From positions 1 through 64,000 of the forward strand of contig NZ_PJRS01000038.1 of assembly GCF_002858925.1 (NCBI RefSeq): a stretch of 64,000 bases of DNA. The letters run 5' to 3'. Position numbers and translations under genes: made by a program. The stretch's first letter is position 1; every line of letters begins with the position of its first letter. The DNA is from Caulobacter zeae (GTDB lineage Bacteria > Pseudomonadota > Alphaproteobacteria > Caulobacterales > Caulobacteraceae). This document shows, piece by piece, positions 1 to 8,246 of the stretch. Under the pieces are notes generated by a model. It made no database searches. It was not told where the DNA came from and worked only from the letters and a program-made list of their open reading frames with translations.

Positions 1-1
1 G

Positions 2-109
2 GGCCTTTCCGCCCAGCGCGGAACCATCGCCCCCGGCATGGCCGCCGACCTCGTCCTGCTGGACGACCAGCGCAACGTCATCCGGACCTGGATCGACGGG
101 CAGGGCTAG
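2..109 (+). CDS. Amidohydrolase C-terminus (partial; NagA-like)
   Basis: Only the last 35 residues are in the window. They contain RGTIAPGMAADLVLLDD followed by a TWIDG-like ending, the usual C-terminal strand of metal-dependent amidohydrolases, where the chain returns to the small beta-sandwich. N-acetylglucosamine-6-phosphate deacetylase (NagA) ends this way, but dihydroorotase-like and D-aminoacylase-like enzymes have similar tails, so the substrate cannot be fixed. The stop codon overlaps the stop of the converging M28 peptidase gene within a CTAG. Confidence 0.6.
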   Translation, partial: GLSAQRGTIAPGMAADLVLLDDQRNVIRTWIDGQG

Positions 110-1722
110 GTAGGCGCGGGACGCGGCGCCCGCGCGTCGCTATTGGCGCTGTTGATCAGGAAGATCGCCAGCACGGTCGCGGCCTGGGCCAGGTCGGCCG
201 GCGACAGCCGCTCCAGCGTGTCGAGGCTCGTGTGGTGCGCCCGACTGTCATAGTCGAGCGGATCCTGCAGGAACGAGATCCCCGGCAGGCCGATCTCGGT
301 GAAGGTCGACTGGTCGGCGGGCCAGTGCGGCCCGTCATAGACCGCCAGCACGCCCAGATCCTTCAGCGGCGCGATCCAGGCGCGGTAGAGCTCGGCCAGC
401 GCAGGGTCGCCGCCGGTGAACACGCCCCGGATGCGGCCCGAACCGCCATCCAGGTTGAAGGCGACGCTGAAGTCCTCGTACTCCGCCCCCTTGCGCAGCG
501 GCTCCACCTTGGTCCGCCGCCCCTCGACCGCCAGGGCCATCTGCTCGGGCGCGGTGGAGCGCGGGATCCAGCCCAGGCGCTGTTTCGCATAGGCTTCGGA
601 GCCGTAGAGCCCCTGCTCCTCGCCGCCGTAGAGCACGACGCGGATGGTGCGGCGAGGCTTAGCCCCGACCGCGCGCAGGATGCGGATCGCCTCCAGGGTC
701 GCGGCCACGCCCGCGCCGTTGTCGGCGGCGCCCGCGCCCGCCGCCCAGCTGTCGAGATGCGCGCCCGCCAGCACCACCTGGGCCTTCAGGGCCGGATCCT
801 GCCCCGGCAGCTCGGCCACGACGTTGTAGCCGGGCTCGGCGGGATCGCCCTCCTCGGTGGCGATCTCCAGTTCCAGGCGCGGCGCCGCGCCGGCCTGCAC
901 CAGACGCCAGCAGCGGGCATAGGACGCGCCATCGACATAGAGCGCGGGAAAGGACGGTCGCTCGGCCGCCAGCCACGGACGGCCGCCAAGTTCGGAGCCG
1001 TCGACGACCATGGCGCCCGGCTCGGCGCCGCCGCCGTCGATCAGCACCGCCCGCACGCCCTGCGCCGCCAGGAAGGCGTTGCGGCGAGCCTTGAAAAGCC
1101 CTTCCCGCCCCTGACGCGCCCGTCGCTCGGCGACGGTGCGATAGTAGGCGCGGACGGCCTGCGCAGCTTCGCCCTTCACGACCTGCTCGTCGCTGTAGCG
1201 GACGACGGCCGGCGCTTCGGCGGCGACGCTCCTCGGCGGCCCCAGCAGCACGATCCGGCCGGCGAGCCTTCCCTTCGCGCGTTCGAGGTCTTCGTCGCTG
1301 TCCAGACGCACGGCGACCGCCTGACCGGCGACCGCGCCCCTGGTCGCCACCGACCAGGGGCTGGCCACGGCGGCGAACTGGACGACGTCGGGCGCGGTCA
1401 TGCGCGCCCAGGCCAGGGTCTGGCGCCAGGAGAGACCGAACGGGCCGATCGGCTCGAGCCGGGGGTCGTTAAGTCCCAGCGCCCGCATCCGCGCCAGCGC
1501 CCAGTCATAGGCCCGGCGCATGTTGGGCGACCCCATCAGCCGGGCGCCGACCTCGTCGGCCAGGCTCGTGGCGAAGGTCATGGCCTGGCCGCGCCCGAGG
1601 CCCTCGTCGCGGATCGCCTGGTAGAGGGCGAGATCCGGAACCGGGACCTCGCGCGCCAGGGCTTTCGGCCCCAACGCCAGCGCGCCCAGACCAGCCAGGG
1701 CCTGCCGTCGCGCCAGCCTCAC
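106..1722 (-). CDS. M28-family zinc peptidase, exported
   Basis: A 538-residue protein with an N-terminal export signal (RLARRQALAGLGALALG, possibly Tat-like because of the RR pair). The C-terminal half is an M28 aminopeptidase/carboxypeptidase domain. The zinc ligands are recognisable: His in AHLDSW near residue 322, Asp in ADNGAG near 334, the Glu pair in GGEEQG near 368 and a His in the final AHHTSLD near 497. The segment between about 90 and 300 is probably a PA-like insert, as in bacterial relatives of glutamate carboxypeptidase. It is the last gene of a leftward group with a TBDR, an ornithine-cyclodeaminase-family enzyme, a second metallopeptidase and a CapA-like protein. The likely role is periplasmic cleavage of imported peptides; the exact substrate is unknown. 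Confidence 0.85.
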   Translation of the reverse strand: MRLARRQALAGLGALALGPKALAREVPVPDLALYQAIRDEGLGRGQAMTFATSLADEVGARLMGSPNMRRAYDWALARMRALGLNDPRLEPIGPFGLSWRQTLAWARMTAPDVVQFAAVASPWSVATRGAVAGQAVAVRLDSDEDLERAKGRLAGRIVLLGPPRSVAAEAPAVVRYSDEQVVKGEAAQAVRAYYRTVAERRARQGREGLFKARRNAFLAAQGVRAVLIDGGGAEPGAMVVDGSELGGRPWLAAERPSFPALYVDGASYARCWRLVQAGAAPRLELEIATEEGDPAEPGYNVVAELPGQDPALKAQVVLAGAHLDSWAAGAGAADNGAGVAATLEAIRILRAVGAKPRRTIRVVLYGGEEQGLYGSEAYAKQRLGWIPRSTAPEQMALAVEGRRTKVEPLRKGAEYEDFSVAFNLDGGSGRIRGVFTGGDPALAELYRAWIAPLKDLGVLAVYDGPHWPADQSTFTEIGLPGISFLQDPLDYDSRAHHTSLDTLERLSPADLAQAATVLAIFLINSANSDARAPRPAPT

Positions 1723-1723
1723 C

Positions 1724-3049
1724 TCAGCGCTCCGCCGGCAGGCGGATCACGCCGACGTCGCCCTCGATCTCGATACGGGTGCCGAACTGGACCGAAGCCG
1801 CCTGTATCCGCTTGAGGATCCTCTGGGCGTCCTCGTGCGACGGCGATTTGGGCGTGCCTTGCAGGCGCTCGTCCTCGAGGTTCTGGATGAAGGGGTGGAT
1901 GCGGATCACGGCGACACAGCCGTTGCGATACTCGCTGACCGCCACGGCGCCGTCGTACCATTCGGCCGGCAGGGTGAAGCCCCGGAACTGGCGGTTCTTG
2001 TCGCCGACCTGGAACATCAGGCTGCCCATGCCGTAGAAGATCGGCCGCCCCTTGTAGATCTCGACGCCCAGCAGGGCGTGCGGGCCGTGGCGCACCACCG
2101 CGTCGGCGCCGGCGTCGATCAGCTCATGGAACAGCGGCGCCATGTAGTCGGCCGGCCGGATGTCCTCCGGATCGGACGAGGCCGTCTCATGAGCGTGGAT
2201 CGAGAACAGCACCAGGTCGGCCTTGCCCCGCGCCTCCCTGACGCTGGCCAGGGCGGCGGCCCGGTCGCCAGCGTCAAGGTCGTAGCTGAGGCCCGGACGC
2301 TCGTCGACGCGGAAGGTCGTGCGGCCGATGGTCAGTTCGTCGCCGCTCTTGGCGGCGGTGAACACCTCGGGGTTCTTGGTCGCGTCGGGCGTCGCTGAGC
2401 GGGCGGCGATCTCGCGCAGGGTCCGCATCTGCTCGGGCGTGACGCGCTGCAACTCGCGCGAGCGCAGCGGGGCCAGGCCCGGACGGGCGCGGAAGCCGCG
2501 GGCCGGATTGGCGTCGGCGGCCAGGGAGATATCGGTGTAGCTGCCGGCGAACGACACCAGCGCCACCGTGCCGCGCGGGGTCTTGGCGTAGGCGGGCTTG
2601 CGGGCCGCGCTCAGGCTGTCGCCCGTGCCGGCATGGACGACGCCGGCCGCGTCGAGCGCGTTCTGGGTCAGAGCCATGCCCTCCACACCGAAGTCCGTGG
2701 CGTGGTTGTTGGCCATCGACATGAGCTTGAAACCCATGGCCTTCAGGTCGAAGGCCACCGCCGCGTCGTTGACCGGCGTGCCGCCGCCGTTCTGCGCCGC
2801 CGGCCAGCCGGGGAACTTGTCGAAGTCGAAGATCGCGCCTTCCTGGTTGCCGAAGGCTGCATCGGCGCCGGCCAGAAGCTTCTGGATCCGCAGCGTGCCG
2901 GGATCGCCAAGACCGGTGATCGGATGCTCGGGCCCGATCAGGTCGCCGGTCACCGCCAGCGAGAAACCGTCCTTGACGGTGGCCGGCGCCTGGGCGGAGG
3001 CCGAGCCGGCGACAGAAGCGGCCAGCAGCGCGGTCATCAGTAGGCGCAT
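1724..3049 (-). CDS. CapA-family (PGA_cap) metallophosphatase-like protein
   Basis: A 441-residue exported protein (signal MRLLMTALLAASVAGSASAQ). I chose this start because it gives a clean signal peptide and overlaps the stop of the upstream peptidase gene by 13 bp; an upstream start 11 codons earlier would spoil the signal. The domain is CapA/PGA_cap, a calcineurin-like fold: GDLIG near the start, MANNHATDFG in the middle, and late histidine motifs (SIHAHE, RHGPHALLG, GMGSLMF). Family members are linked to poly-gamma-glutamate synthesis or cleavage, but many are simply uncharacterised exported hydrolases. Its place between two peptidases favours a degradative role. One base separates it from the M28 gene, so the two are very likely co-transcribed. 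Confidence 0.8.
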   Translation of the reverse strand: MRLLMTALLAASVAGSASAQAPATVKDGFSLAVTGDLIGPEHPITGLGDPGTLRIQKLLAGADAAFGNQEGAIFDFDKFPGWPAAQNGGGTPVNDAAVAFDLKAMGFKLMSMANNHATDFGVEGMALTQNALDAAGVVHAGTGDSLSAARKPAYAKTPRGTVALVSFAGSYTDISLAADANPARGFRARPGLAPLRSRELQRVTPEQMRTLREIAARSATPDATKNPEVFTAAKSGDELTIGRTTFRVDERPGLSYDLDAGDRAAALASVREARGKADLVLFSIHAHETASSDPEDIRPADYMAPLFHELIDAGADAVVRHGPHALLGVEIYKGRPIFYGMGSLMFQVGDKNRQFRGFTLPAEWYDGAVAVSEYRNGCVAVIRIHPFIQNLEDERLQGTPKSPSHEDAQRILKRIQAASVQFGTRIEIEGDVGVIRLPAER

Positions 3050-4746
3050 TTCATCCCCTCGGTCCCGGGCTTGCGGGCCCATTGATAGACCTCCGCCTGA
3101 TCGCCGCGCGGCAGGTAGGTCAGCGGGAAGGTCTTGCCGTCGCGCGTGACCTTCAAGGTCAGGGTCGCAGCCGGATCGCCCTGCACGCCGTCCAGGGCCA
3201 CCGCATAGGTGACGACGTCGCCGTCCCGGAGCCCGGCCTTGGCCGCTTCCGAGCCAGGGATCAGCCCCCGGATCGTCTTGGTCGTACCCACCAGCGACTT
3301 AGGCTCGAAGCCCAGTTCGAACCGGCGCACCTTGGCCGTGGTGCGGGTGAAGCAGGGGCCGAAGTCGTCGTCCTGCGGCAGCATCAGCCCCCCGGCCAGC
3401 ATGGTCTCGTGCAGCTTGCGGCCGCCCTCGCCCAGCTCGCCCGTCACCAGCGCGATCCAGGCGGCGTCATCGGCCTTCTCGCCGGCGGCGAAGCGACGGT
3501 TCATCTCCAGCACCAGGTCGTCGACCGAGCGCTTGCCGCCGCTGGCGCGACGGATCTTGCCGTCCAGCACCGCGAAATAGAGCCCGCCCCGATCATACGG
3601 CAGCACGCGGATGCGGCTGTCCTCCCAGAAGCGCGGCATGATCTCGTGATCGGGCGTGCCGTTCAGCGGATTGGCGTAGTAGCGCCGGGCGGTGTCGTTG
3701 AGGTCTTCCAGGAACTCATCGGCCGACAGCAGGCCGGCCCGGAACGGCAGCAGGCCCTGGTAATGGACGGCGATCCCCTCGCCGTACCATTGGCCGGCGT
3801 CGGAGTCGGTCCAGGTATGGACCATCTCGTGCGACAACGTGCCCTTGAGGCTGTCGCCCTTGGTGTCGGCGCCGTAGGTGGTCAGGAACGAGCGGGTCAG
3901 GGCCGTGCCGCCGCCTGCGTTGATCGGGTTGTAGCGCAGGAAGACGCGGTACGGCGGGACGGCCTTGTCGTGGAAGAAGCCGCTCATCCAGCCGTGCAGT
4001 CGGTTGGTCCAGGCCATCAGCGGCGCCGGATCGAACGGCGGCGTCCCCATCCAGGCGGCCGAGAAGCCGGTCTCGGACACGGCCGCCGGCTCGCGCTTCA
4101 TCGGCCCGGCCATGAACACGGTCGAGGCCAGTTGGCCGGCGGGACCGTCCGGCAGGGCGACGTCGCCCTCGCCGAAGCTGGAGGTCGCAGTCGAGCCCTT
4201 GGGCAGAGCGCTGAGGTCCCAGCTGAGGCGGATGCGGCGCGCGACCTGGTCTTCCGGCAGCAGGATGAAAGTGTTGCCCACGCCCGAGACGCCGCCGCCT
4301 TCGGTGCGCAGGGCGTAGGGCGGACCCGAGCCGCGCGTGGGCGGGGTGTTATCGACGGGCGCGATGTAGCGGACCACGACGGGACCGCGCGTGGCGCGGC
4401 CGGCCAGCCAGTGTCGCGACCAGACCATGCCCTTGGCGGGATCGTCCCTGACCGTAAGGGAGACGTCACCGTCGGCGTCGGTCGCCGAAAGGCCGCTCAG
4501 GGTGTCGGCGACCGTCGCCGTATTGGCGATCACCAGCGGCAGGGTCAGCAGCGGCGCCCCTGCCTGGACCGAGAGATCGGAGAGCCTCAGCTCCACCGCC
4601 AGGCTGCCGGCGCCCTTGGCCTCGTCCATGCGGCTGGGCGTCAGCCGCACGTCGAGCGACGGCGCGGGCTGGGCCAGGCTCGCGCCGGCGGGCGCCAGGA
4701 TGAGGGCGGCGGCCAGCCCGGCCAGCAGACGGGTTCTCAGGGTCAT
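3037..4746 (-). CDS. Gluzincin-type metallopeptidase with C-terminal PDZ domain (M61-like)
   Basis: A 569-residue exported protein (signal MTLRTRLLAGLAAALILAPAG...SLAQ). The zinc site HEMVHTW lies near residue 305, followed by a downstream GEGIAVHY element supplying the third ligand Glu, as in M1/M61 gluzincins. The C-terminal 100 residues read as a PDZ domain (IRGLIPGSEAAKAGLRDGDVV), the architecture of M61 glycyl-aminopeptidase-like enzymes. The start is set by an ATGA overlap with the upstream ornithine-cyclodeaminase-family gene; the open frame continues upstream but is arginine-rich and runs antiparallel in composition to real coding sequence. Probably a periplasmic peptidase acting with the M28 and CapA-like neighbours. 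Confidence 0.8.
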   Translation of the reverse strand: MTLRTRLLAGLAAALILAPAGASLAQPAPSLDVRLTPSRMDEAKGAGSLAVELRLSDLSVQAGAPLLTLPLVIANTATVADTLSGLSATDADGDVSLTVRDDPAKGMVWSRHWLAGRATRGPVVVRYIAPVDNTPPTRGSGPPYALRTEGGGVSGVGNTFILLPEDQVARRIRLSWDLSALPKGSTATSSFGEGDVALPDGPAGQLASTVFMAGPMKREPAAVSETGFSAAWMGTPPFDPAPLMAWTNRLHGWMSGFFHDKAVPPYRVFLRYNPINAGGGTALTRSFLTTYGADTKGDSLKGTLSHEMVHTWTDSDAGQWYGEGIAVHYQGLLPFRAGLLSADEFLEDLNDTARRYYANPLNGTPDHEIMPRFWEDSRIRVLPYDRGGLYFAVLDGKIRRASGGKRSVDDLVLEMNRRFAAGEKADDAAWIALVTGELGEGGRKLHETMLAGGLMLPQDDDFGPCFTRTTAKVRRFELGFEPKSLVGTTKTIRGLIPGSEAAKAGLRDGDVVTYAVALDGVQGDPAATLTLKVTRDGKTFPLTYLPRGDQAEVYQWARKPGTEGMKCAY

Positions 4747-5687
4747 TTCACCTGCTCGTAGAGATAAGCCGCCGCCGCCAGATCCTGCACGGCGTGACCG
4801 ATCGACTTGTACACGGTAATGTCCGACGGCGACCGCCGCCCCGCTGCCGGATCGGTGAAGACCTCGCCGATCTCGGCCTGGATGCAGTCCTCGGAGACGA
4901 GGCCGGCGGCGATGGCGCGCAGGAACTCCCCTGCCCCGTTTCGCGCCGAATCGCGGCTCTCGACGAAGTAGCGCCCGACCGACACCACGGCGGCTTCGGC
5001 CTCGGCGGCCGAGGCGACGCTGGCGCCGACCAGGTTCACGTGGGTCCCCGGCGTCAGCCATTCGGCCATCAGCACCGGCTCGACCGCGCCGGTGACGGTG
5101 CAGAGGATCTGGGCGTCGGCGACGGCCTCGCGAGCGTCCTCGACGGCGACCACGGACAGGCCCGTGACCTCCGACATCTGTTCGCAGAAGACCCGGGCGC
5201 GGTCGAGCGAGCGCCCCCACACCCGAACTTCCCGCAACCTCCGCACCCGGGCCAGGGCCTCGATATGGGCGCTGGCCTGGTGGCCATGGCCCATCAAAGT
5301 CAGGCGCTCGGCGTCAGGAACAGCCAGGGCGTCGGTCGCCGCCGCCGTGCCCGCCGCGGTGCGGATCTGGGTGATGGCGCCGGCGTCTGCGACGCAGACG
5401 GCCTGGCCGCTGTCCGCATCGAACAGCACCACCACGCCCTGGTGGGCGCTGCGCCCCGGACGGTCGGGCTCGGCGAACACGCTGATCAGCTTGGCGCCGA
5501 AATAGCCGCCGTTGAGCAGCGCGCCCGGCATCTGGCCGAACAGCCGCCCCGCCCCGATCGGAATGATCGAGCGGGGCAGTTGCCGGGTCTGGCCCGCCGA
5601 CAGGGCCACCATCGCCTCGCGCACCGCCGTCCGACAGCCATCGAGATCGAGGCCCTGCAGGACGGCGGCTTCGTCGAAGAACCGCAT
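4743..5687 (-). CDS. Ornithine cyclodeaminase / mu-crystallin family protein
   Basis: A 314-residue cytoplasmic protein of full family length. It has the Rossmann-type nucleotide site (LTLMGHGHQASAHIEAL, variant of GxGxQA), the VWGRSLDRARVF strand and the THVNLVGAS and DITVYKSIGHAVQDLA elements typical of the family. Members include ornithine cyclodeaminase, alanine dehydrogenase, ketimine reductases and DauB, the NAD(P)H-dependent arginine dehydrogenase partner of the DauA D-arginine dehydrogenase in Pseudomonas. Because a DauR-like regulator controls this cluster, a DauB-like or imine-reductase role is an attractive but unproven reading. Only two bases separate it from the TBDR stop and it overlaps the next gene by ATGA. 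Confidence 0.85.
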   Translation of the reverse strand: MRFFDEAAVLQGLDLDGCRTAVREAMVALSAGQTRQLPRSIIPIGAGRLFGQMPGALLNGGYFGAKLISVFAEPDRPGRSAHQGVVVLFDADSGQAVCVADAGAITQIRTAAGTAAATDALAVPDAERLTLMGHGHQASAHIEALARVRRLREVRVWGRSLDRARVFCEQMSEVTGLSVVAVEDAREAVADAQILCTVTGAVEPVLMAEWLTPGTHVNLVGASVASAAEAEAAVVSVGRYFVESRDSARNGAGEFLRAIAAGLVSEDCIQAEIGEVFTDPAAGRRSPSDITVYKSIGHAVQDLAAAAYLYEQVK

Positions 5688-5689
5688 GC

Positions 5690-7963
5690 CTAGAAGCTGC
5701 GGCTCAGCGAGACGCCCGCGGTGCGCGGCTGCAGGAAGATGGCTTGCGGCGCGCTGGTTCCGCCACGGGTGGTGGCCTCCACGACGCCACGCTCGTCGCC
5801 CAGGTTCTTGATGTAGGCGGTGAAGCGCCAGTCGGCGTTGTAGATCCCCCCGCGCACATCGAACGTGGTGTATGACGGCAGCTTGATGCGCGAGCCATAG
5901 GCGGTGTTGCCCGTCGTCGTCGGCAGGATGTTGGCGAAGTCGCCGTAGCGCTCGCCGACATAGGCCACGCTGGCGCCGACGGTGGCCGAGAAGCCGTGGC
6001 CGATCGACCAGTCATAGTCGCTCGACAGGCTGGCCGAGACCTTGGCCGAGCCCGGCAGGCGGTCGCCCTTATCGCCATAGATCGGCGAGGCGCCGGCCGG
6101 CGCCCTCAGGTTGTCCGACAGCTTGGCGTCCAGCAGGGTCAGGGCCCCGTCGAACGACAGGCCGCCGATCGGCGCCCAACGGCCCGACAGTTCCAGGCCC
6201 TGGCTGCGGGCGGTCGAGCCGTTGGTGTAGTAGGTGAACTGCGAGGCCACGTCGGTGGTCAGAAGCTGGATGTCGTCCCAGTCGACCCGGAACAGCGCCG
6301 CCTCGTAGGTGAAGCGCGCCGCCCGGATGACGCCCTTCAGGCCGGCTTCGTAGCTGACCACGCTGTCGGACTGGAACGACAGCGGAATGCCTGCAATGCC
6401 AGCGCCGTTGGGGCCGCCCGGGCGATAGCCGGTGGCGATGCGCAGATAGGCCATGGTGTCGGGCGAGATCTTGTAGCGCGGCGTCAGCAGCCAGGTGACC
6501 GCGTCGTCCGACGACTTGGCCTGCGGCTCCGACGAGGTCGGGCCGAAGAAGCGGACGGCCTGCGGGGCGATGGTCGTGGTCGAGGCGCTGCTCTGGTCGT
6601 TCGACGAGTATCGCACGCCGGCCTGCACGTCGAAGGCCGGGGTGAAGTGGTAGGTGATGTCGGCGAACGCCGCCTTCTCCTCGAACTTGGCCGGCCCCAC
6701 CGAGGCGTAGGCGGTCGTGTCCGATCCCGTCGTCGGGCGGACGACCAGCGTCTGGTCCACGGAGATCTTCTCGTGGGTGTAGAAGCCGCCGACCAGCCAT
6801 TCGAGCGGACCGTCCGACTTCGAGGCCAGGCGGATCTCCTGGCTGAATTTCTTGGTCTGGTCGGCGTTGATCAGCGAGACGCTGGACCCCGTCGGCGCCG
6901 AGAACGCCGAAAGCAGGAAGCCGAAGGTGTTGGTCTGGTCGAGGTCCGAGGCCGACTTGATGCGGTTGTACGCGCTGACCGAGGTCAGGTCGGCGAAGCC
7001 TACATCGTAGGTGGCGCGGCCTTGGTAGAGGGTCACGTCTACGTCGCGCTTGGTCGGCGCGATGTTCAGCGTCATGTCGCCGAAATAGGGCGTGAAGTCG
7101 ACGCCGCCGGTGAAGGCGCCCGTGCCGCACGACGGGCAGATCCGGATCTGTGGGCTGCCGATGAACTTGGCTTCCTGGCGCAGCACCGACAGGTCGATGG
7201 TCAGGGCGTCGATCGGCTTGAACAGCAGCGCGGCGCGGCCGCCCTCGACGCGGTTGTCATTGATGTCCTCGCCCGCGGCCTTGGCGTTGATGTTGTCGAG
7301 ATACGGCGGATCGTGGCGGGTGAAGCCGCTGACCCGCAGGGCCAGCTTCTCGCTGACGATCGGCAGGTTGACCGAACCGCGCACCGACCAGCCCTCGCCA
7401 CCGCCGGAAACGGTGTTGGCACCGGCCTCGATGCGGCCGCTGAACCGTTCGGTGTCGGGGCTGACCGTCACGTATTTCACCAGGCCGCCCAGGCTGGAGG
7501 CGCCGTACAGCGTGCCCTGCGGACCGCGCAGGATCTCGACGCGTTGCAGGTCGGACGGATCGATGTCGATCAGCGGCGACTGGGCCGAGGCCGCGCCCGA
7601 GGTCAGCGGCACGTCGTCGAGGGCGAAGGCCACGGTGGCCGCCGTGCCGCCGCCGGTGGTGACGCCGCGGATGGCCACGCCGTTGGCGCGCTGCTCAGTG
7701 CCGCCGCCGCTCAGCGAGACGCCCGGCACGCGGTTGTAGAAGTCGCGGACCTGCACGAGGTTCTGCCGAGACAGACTATCGCCGGTGACCGCCGCCACCG
7801 AGACCGGCACGTCCAGCAGGCGCTCGGACTTCTTCTGCGCCGTCACCACGATCTCTCCGATCGTCGTGTCGTCGGCCGCGTCCTGGGCGTGGGCCAGGGT
7901 ACCGGCCAGCAGGCACGCCCCGCCCGAACCCGCCAGCAAGAAAGCCTTCAAACCGTTGCGCAT
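5690..7963 (-). CDS. TonB-dependent receptor (no STN domain)
   Basis: A 757-residue outer-membrane receptor. The start was chosen at MRNGLKAFLLAGSGGACLLAGTLAHAQ, a clear signal peptide, 20 codons inside the longest frame. After the signal comes a TonB box-like segment (IGEIVVTAQKKSE), the plug (DVPVSVAAVTGDSL, then VEILRGPQGTLYGASSLGG), and a beta barrel ending in Phe (VSLSRSF). There is a short Cys pair in an extracellular loop (RICPSCGTG). There is no N-terminal signalling domain and no sigma/FecR beside it. Control is probably by the divergent DauR-type regulator, whose candidate operators lie 88-250 bp upstream. It is the first gene of the leftward peptidase operon and presumably imports the substrate. 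Confidence 0.92.
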   Translation of the reverse strand: MRNGLKAFLLAGSGGACLLAGTLAHAQDAADDTTIGEIVVTAQKKSERLLDVPVSVAAVTGDSLSRQNLVQVRDFYNRVPGVSLSGGGTEQRANGVAIRGVTTGGGTAATVAFALDDVPLTSGAASAQSPLIDIDPSDLQRVEILRGPQGTLYGASSLGGLVKYVTVSPDTERFSGRIEAGANTVSGGGEGWSVRGSVNLPIVSEKLALRVSGFTRHDPPYLDNINAKAAGEDINDNRVEGGRAALLFKPIDALTIDLSVLRQEAKFIGSPQIRICPSCGTGAFTGGVDFTPYFGDMTLNIAPTKRDVDVTLYQGRATYDVGFADLTSVSAYNRIKSASDLDQTNTFGFLLSAFSAPTGSSVSLINADQTKKFSQEIRLASKSDGPLEWLVGGFYTHEKISVDQTLVVRPTTGSDTTAYASVGPAKFEEKAAFADITYHFTPAFDVQAGVRYSSNDQSSASTTTIAPQAVRFFGPTSSEPQAKSSDDAVTWLLTPRYKISPDTMAYLRIATGYRPGGPNGAGIAGIPLSFQSDSVVSYEAGLKGVIRAARFTYEAALFRVDWDDIQLLTTDVASQFTYYTNGSTARSQGLELSGRWAPIGGLSFDGALTLLDAKLSDNLRAPAGASPIYGDKGDRLPGSAKVSASLSSDYDWSIGHGFSATVGASVAYVGERYGDFANILPTTTGNTAYGSRIKLPSYTTFDVRGGIYNADWRFTAYIKNLGDERGVVEATTRGGTSAPQAIFLQPRTAGVSLSRSF

Positions 7964-8050
7964 CGCAGTCCCCAATTCGCCGGGCGCGGCGTCCCCCGCC
8001 GACCCAAGACCCATGTTCGCCAACAGCTTTGCAACAGAACGAAGACACCT

Positions 8051-8065
8051 TCAACATTTTGTTGA
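8051..8065. promoter_or_regulatory. Candidate operator 1, TCAAC-N5-GTTGA
   Basis: A perfect inverted repeat, extended by one base on each side to TTCAAC-ATTTT-GTTGAA. It lies in the divergent region between the TBDR and the DauR/YheO-type regulator gene, on the TBDR side. Two further copies with the same geometry occur nearby. Confidence 0.6.
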
Positions 8066-8070
8066 AAACA

Positions 8071-8085
8071 TCGACTACGTGTTGA
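8071..8085. promoter_or_regulatory. Candidate operator 2, TCGAC-N5-GTTGA
   Basis: Same half-site geometry as operator 1 with one mismatch (TCGAC). Its centre is 20 bp from the centre of operator 1, about two helical turns, so both would face the same side of the DNA. Confidence 0.5.
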
Positions 8086-8089
8086 GGCG

Positions 8090-8103
8090 TGCGAATTTTC
8101 GCA
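8090..8103. promoter_or_regulatory. Palindrome TGCGAA-TT-TTCGCA
   Basis: A perfect 6-bp inverted repeat with a 2-base centre directly beside operator 2. Its sequence is unrelated to the TCAAC sites, so it could bind a different protein or be chance. Confidence 0.35.
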
Positions 8104-8197
8104 TGCATTCCAGGCCATTGCTGATCAAACGGCAGGCGCCGGATCACGTATCGAAGCCGAACGGCGATCGTGTTGCGCACAGGACAAGGCCGGAATA

Positions 8198-8212
8198 TCA
8201 ACGCTCTGTTGA
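8198..8212. promoter_or_regulatory. Candidate operator 3, TCAAC-N5-GTTGA
   Basis: A third copy (ATCAAC-GCTCT-GTTGAA), 34 bp upstream of the regulator gene start, where a bound repressor would block its own transcription. Together the three sites support autoregulation plus control of the divergent TBDR operon. Confidence 0.55.
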
Positions 8213-8246
8213 ATGACGTCGCCTAGTTCCCGGTTCACCGGCCCGC

